Origin: Megalonaias nervosa
Taxonomy: Eukaryota; Mollusca; Bivalvia; Unionida; Unionidae
Reading direction: 5' to 3'
DNA: 64,000 nucleotides
NCBI GenBank assembly: GCA_016617855.1
Contig: JAECUM010096236.1
Coordinates: forward strand, 1-64,000
Shown: one piece after another, positions 59,717 through 64,000 of the stretch
Layout: the number at the start of each line of letters is the position of its first letter
Numbering within the stretch: position 1 is the stretch's first letter
Notes under the pieces: model-generated
Database searches by the model: none
Told to the model about the DNA's origin: nothing
Seen by the model: only the letters and a program-made list of their open reading frames with translations
Translations under genes and position numbers: made by a program

Positions 59717-60306
59717 TATTTGTAATATTCTCATAACACGATGGGCACTAAATTGTATCATCTGTGTCAGGGTTATGGTGTGACGTAATAAAGATGATAA
59801 GTCTCTCTCATTATCATGGTATAATAAAATGACTTTATTATTCTCATGTGTTCCACACCTTGTGATTAGACAGAAATAAATATAGTGTAACATCCAGATA
59901 GCTTGGTGTTGGTACAAGTATTTTTTACTTTGGATAACTTGTCTCCCTTTCTGCATTGTCCAGATCCACAGGGTACCATCATTAAAGATGTACATCATTG
60001 TAATTTCTGTACAGAATATAAAATTGAAGTAAAGATAAATAGTGTAGGATTATTTGTCAATTTGTACATCAGGATCCTGCATACAGTCTTTGTACCATAC
60101 TACACATGTGCATACATCATCTGAAGGAAATACACACAATTTTTACTCAATTTTCATCGTCATTTCTATCTGAAATTTACTTTTCAATCTTTTGTTATTG
60201 TAATATTGAGGAAAATTATTAAATATGCACCATCCAATATTACCTTTTATGCAAGTTTTTTTTGTATGAAAAATGTAATTGCTTCTTCATTCAAACAGAA
60301 TACAAA
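59717..60306. other. Unannotated stretch
   Basis: No recognised gene or repeat. Confidence 0.4.
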
Positions 60307-60743
60307 CAGCAGAGGGGGTGAACAGATCATTTTTGTTGGAGACCTTATTTATAAAAAATAAACCTTCCTACGAAAATGAAATCTCAAGGTCAATAACGTT
60401 AAACCAAAACCTCTAACAATCACTTTGTCAGGCCGATTGGGTTAGCTTATTTTGTTACATCATATGACGCGCGTTTTTATTTTCAGGAATGTTTCGTTTA
60501 CGCGCTGGTCACTCAACGCTGGTCGTTCACCCCCTCTGCTGATATAATTAACCAAAAATTTTATCCAGACCTATACGATACCTAGATCTTGGGTCATGTA
60601 AATTTATCGTTATAAATCCGAACGGAACAGCTTGTGCTTTTGAAAATAAGTTTTTAAATTTAATCATGTCCATGTCCCCTGAACACCAAGTATAATTGAT
60701 ATAACAATAAACAACAAAAATGGTCTGTTCACCCCCTCTGCTG
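60307..60743. mobile_element. Inverted-repeat element with CAGCAGAGGGGGTGAAC ends
   Basis: The left end is CAGCAGAGGGGGTGAACAGA, then TCATTTTTGTTG. The right end on the minus strand is the same 20 bases, then CCATTTTTGTTG (about 31 of 32 matching). A third inverted copy of the outer 17 bases lies inside at 60525-60541. The interior has a CpG-rich patch (GACGCGCG near 60467) and a minus-strand frame with no recognised domain. I found no clear target duplication. Confidence 0.7.
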
Positions 60744-61239
60744 CTATACATATATCTGAAACACAAAAACCAATGCTTAGATCCATGGTTTAATAACAGA
60801 TGTCTTCGTCAGTTATAAACATGTTGATCCAAACTTGCCTAGTGTGCACATGCAGTCATGGTATTTATTTGTTAATTGTCTGCATGGTTTGGTCTGTAGA
60901 CAACATTCTGAGACTGATTGCAAGAACATGAGAAATTCATTTAGGTCTTGTAGAATCCAGAGACATAACCAACCAAAAGTACCTGTTGTAAATGTACTAA
61001 TGACTTCCACATGCTCCCACTTTCTTGGAATCCATCCCTGTATTTACTTTCCCAAGGGCTTGGGTTTCCTGTGTAGTAACTGGTCTTGCAGTATAATGCA
61101 TGCACATAATACCTTGTCCAAGGCACTTCCACATTGGGTATTGTAAGGGCCTTTTAGAGGCCTTAAAAGTCACTCTTGAAAAAACACTTTTAACATCCTC
61201 AAACTTCTACCACAATCCCAGAATTGATCCCTGCATGTT
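60744..61239. other. Unannotated intron-like stretch
   Basis: Overlapping frames on both strands around 60813-61146 have no recognisable content. Confidence 0.4.
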
Positions 61240-61378
61240 CTTGTCTATCTGGATCTATTTAGTTTGTTAGGAGTAATCAGTAGAACAGCATAGACTCTGA
61301 TCTGCCAGCACATTATGTGACAGCTGATGAGATGTTGTTTGAAGTTGGACCCTACTTACAGGCAAGTATCTATCTGTA
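61240..61378 (+). mobile_element. Nested-palindrome MITE, partial
   Basis: AGTTTGTTAGGAGTAATCAG, AACAGCATAGACTCTGATCT, GCCAGCACATTATGTGACAG and AAGTTGGACCCTACTTACAG keep the order of the spacer, second hairpin and right arm. The first hairpin and left arm are missing or degraded. Confidence 0.75.
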
Positions 61379-61468
61379 AAAGACTTTCAAAGGATCACAT
61401 ATTTAAGCAGGTGTCCTTGATGTAGAGGTTAGCATCATAATTTTAAATTGCAGTATCAGACAGTAAAA

Positions 61469-61470
<2 letters not shown>

Positions 61471-61506
<36 letters not shown>
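61471..61506. repeat. (TC)n microsatellite
   Basis: About 18 TC units. Confidence 0.97.
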
Positions 61507-61508
<2 letters not shown>

Positions 61509-61738
61509 CAATCATCAAAATCTGTCAATTTAATGGTATAGCCTTTTTGTTGGTGAATTTTGGAGCTGGTCTAGGATTGGATAATAAATTTAATCTGTGC
61601 TAGAAATTTATTTTTTATATTTAAAAAAAATCATGCTGGTACTGGTACTGAGGATCTTCTAATTCATTGATTAATTCATTAATTAATTAATTGAGAGAGA
61701 GTGAGTGCAGCTAACATCAATTTTTTATGTTTTTGTAA

Positions 61739-61818
61739 CAGACATGGTTATCTTGCAAGTCTTCATCATCAGACATTGTTATCTTGCAAGTCTTCATCAT
61801 CAGACATTGTTATCTGAT
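61739..61818 (+). repeat. 37-bp tandem duplication
   Basis: GACATGGTTATCTTGCAAGT with CTTCATCATCA is followed at once by GACATTGTTATCTTGCAAGT with CTTCATCATCA, then a partial third GACATTGTTATCTG. Confidence 0.85.
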
Positions 61819-63217
61819 ACGGGAATTGTGGTACAGGTCTTAAGGAGACAACAAAAAGAGAAAGCAAAGATTCTAATGGGAACAAAACAAAATATTTCAC
61901 TATCAGCCCTGTCTGTTTGAAGGTGCAGGTTTGTACTTGATAATCACTGCCTGTCAGGTTGAATGTTGAGACAATGGCATAGTTGACAGATTTATGTCTG
62001 TTTTTGGTATAGTATTATAGCATAATTAATAATGTTTATTAAATAGGAGTCATTTACAACAAGACTGGCATGAAGATTGTTTGAAAGGCATGCAGAGTTC
62101 AGAAGTCAAATGTAAATTAGATTAACACTTTTGGGTTTATGATCCTCCTGAACAAAGAATGAAAGCTTGCAGTGAGGGAGACATCTGGGACCATGCTGCT
62201 GTGAGCATAAATTCTCTCATCATGTGTCATGTCGTGCAGTAACTGCACCAGAAAAGTTTAAATTACAGTCTGCATCTCACAGCAGCAGTATCTGCATGGT
62301 GCATCTGGACCAGCTTTACAAAATGTTCAATTGTGCAATCTGAATTGCTCAAAGTGCCTTACTTCATCTTCCCAGTACACAATGGAACTGAAAAAATAGA
62401 GCTATTCAGGGCTCAATGCCAATTATTTCTTAGTAATTGGACTTTGATAGTGATTACATGCATGTATTACAGACACAAGGGGCAGAGAAAAACTTAGGAG
62501 GTTTCTGGTCATCATTCATTGCATCTGGGGCAAAAATGTTTTTAAAAAATTCAGTTATGTCCAAGCATTAATGTAATTGTTAATAAGTAAAAATATTTAA
62601 TAAACTGCCACTAGAACAAACAATTTAAATTTTGGCCAAGTCAAAACAGTTCAAAGCTAATTTTTTCAATATCCAATTAAATGTGTTAGAGCATGCACAA
62701 AGTGTCTATATACCATAGCGGTCACTGATTTAATGAGTGAGTGGCCAAGTACATATTTACAGGGTAAACTTTGGAGTGAACATGATTGTTGATCAGCATC
62801 AGTTCCTTTTATTACAACACTGCCCTTTTGTTTTCAAAAGTGCCCATTCCTTCAACAAAAATTTCACCTTTTAATAAAAAGTGTTGTGTATACATTCCCC
62901 TCTGTAAGAAATTCATAGCTGGAATGCTGGCACATCAGCACAGTCCTGGATTCAGTGCCAGGTAAATATCGGTAATAAAAAAAAGCCATACAAAACAAAG
63001 ACAAATGCATAAGTGAGTAAATTCCTTGAAAGACAAACTCATTTGATTAGACTCAGCAGGTATGTCATCACAGGATGGATCTCAGGTCAAAACATTTCCA
63101 TCTTCTTACATGCAGGGTGGGTGGGGGTGTGCACCATATTTCTGTATTTATCTTTTCATCAATTGCTCCTTTTTTATTGTCTTTAATTTTTCTTTAATTG
63201 TGTTCCACTTTACACCA
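61819..63217. other. Unannotated intron-like stretch
   Basis: No recognised gene, ankyrin exon or repeat family. Confidence 0.4.
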
Positions 63218-63545
63218 CTCCAGTGTCCTAGTGGTTAGAACATCCACATCAGATGTGGGAGGTCGCAGGTTCAAACCCGGCTGAATCATACCAAAGACTT
63301 GTAATAATGGTACTAACAGCTACCTCGCTAGGCACTCAGCATTATGAGTTTAGTGTTAGGACTGGTTGGCCTGGTGTTGGGGATAATGTGACTGGGTGGG
63401 ATATCATGCTACATGCCTGTGGCTTGATACCCAGTGCAAGGCGTTACTATAAATGCCACACTGCAGACATCGTAGCGATATGACTGGAAAATTGTTAAAG
63501 CTACATTAAAAATCCAAATATATACACACACACACACACACACAC
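63218..63545 (+). mobile_element. tRNA-derived SINE, family A, copy 3
   Basis: CCTAGTGGTTAGAACATCC (A box), GTCGCAGGTTCAAACCCGGC (B box), CATACCAAAGACTTGTAATA, AGTTTAGTGTTAGGACTGGT, AATGTGACTGGGTGGGAT and CACTGCAGACATCGTAGCGA, ending in a CA microsatellite at 63524-63545. Confidence 0.92.
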
Positions 63546-64000
63546 TCTGTTCCATTATACATGTTGGCATAATTTCTCCGATTAGAAGGCAGAAACTGAA
63601 AAAAATGGCTAAATAAATTAAAGAAGGAATGAATGAACATCAGAACTTTTCGAATCTTCAAATATGACGTCGTGATCAGACAACCCAACATCCGTGAAAA
63701 CGTACTAATTATGAGGAGAAACTAATTATTACAACCCTTTCTTCGTAACCTTGTCCATTTGTATACACTTTAGCAAGTTCAAATGCAAGTCTAGTGGACG
63801 TTTATCTGTTGACCCAAAGAAAACATTCAAGACTGATGCATACTGCGTAGACCAGGCCAGTATTGTGTATTGACAATTCATAGTTTAAATTATATTATAT
63901 TCCCATTTAATCTTATGGATGTTCATTCTGTATGTATGTATCACACACCTTGCCTGGCAATATTTAACTGTTTTCAAAGATATCCCTCTATCAATATTTG
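63546..64000. other. Unannotated right edge
   Basis: CpG dinucleotides reappear from about 63660 (GACGTCGTGATC). No gene is recognised. Confidence 0.4.

Noticed and set aside
60548..60766. 72-codon minus-strand frame ending in a plausible-looking peptide
   Set aside because: It crosses the right terminal repeat of an inverted-repeat element and matches no family I recognise.
63218..63300. Functional tRNA genes
   Set aside because: A and B boxes are present at several places, but each is joined to the same long SINE body, and acceptor stems do not pair convincingly. They are SINE heads.

Overview
This window looks like animal nuclear DNA, most likely from a mollusc or another lophotrochozoan. 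It is AT-rich, full of dinucleotide microsatellites, tRNA-headed SINEs, small inverted-repeat DNA transposons and about 130-140 bp satellite-like arrays, with almost no coding sequence. I see no bacterial operon, CRISPR array or rRNA gene. The mollusc assignment is an inference from the repeat style and from one vertebrate-like gene; no species can be named.

The only convincing host gene is one large exon of an ANKRD50-type gene on the + strand (coding 36631-39102). It carries a P-loop NTPase with clear Walker A and B motifs followed by nine full ankyrin repeats and the start of a tenth. It is bounded by a good splice acceptor and donor, and the remaining C-terminal third was not found downstream. 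CpG dinucleotides are common from 1 to about 12.9 kb and become scarce from about 13 kb to about 63.6 kb, apart from a few young-looking insertions and CpG patches. In invertebrates with gene-body methylation this would fit one long transcription unit starting near 12.0-12.5 kb, with most of the window being its introns. That is a hypothesis.

Layout: 1-12 kb is a CpG-containing flank with microsatellites, SINE pieces, a 30-bp minisatellite, a foldback element around a TA/TG microsatellite, and two local duplications. 12-12.45 kb is a possible promoter and first exon. 13-36.5 kb is the presumed upstream intron. It holds a 140-bp array (14.2-15.0 kb), a hAT-like MITE with its target duplication (16.4 kb), a decayed 3.7-kb transposon with both terminal inverted repeats and a D-D-E transposase pseudogene (23.84-27.54 kb), a 56-bp minisatellite (27.6 kb), a 130-bp array (28.5-30.0 kb) and a 23-bp minisatellite (32.7 kb). 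The ANKRD50-like exon is at 36.5-39.1 kb. 39.1-64 kb is presumed downstream intron with TTAA-type MITEs, an assembly gap flanked by a perfect 189-bp duplication (43.8-44.2 kb), a 63-bp minisatellite (56 kb), a transposase remnant (58.5 kb), a second hAT-like element (58.96-59.71 kb) and another inverted-repeat element (60.3-60.7 kb).

The most striking structure is a dispersed family of about 200-220 bp elements, with at least 12 full or partial copies here. Each is a long imperfect palindrome containing two smaller, mutually related hairpins (cores AGATCTGGGTC and GATCAGGGTC). At 35.45-36.14 kb, just upstream of the ANKRD50-like exon, the core has been amplified into a tandem array.
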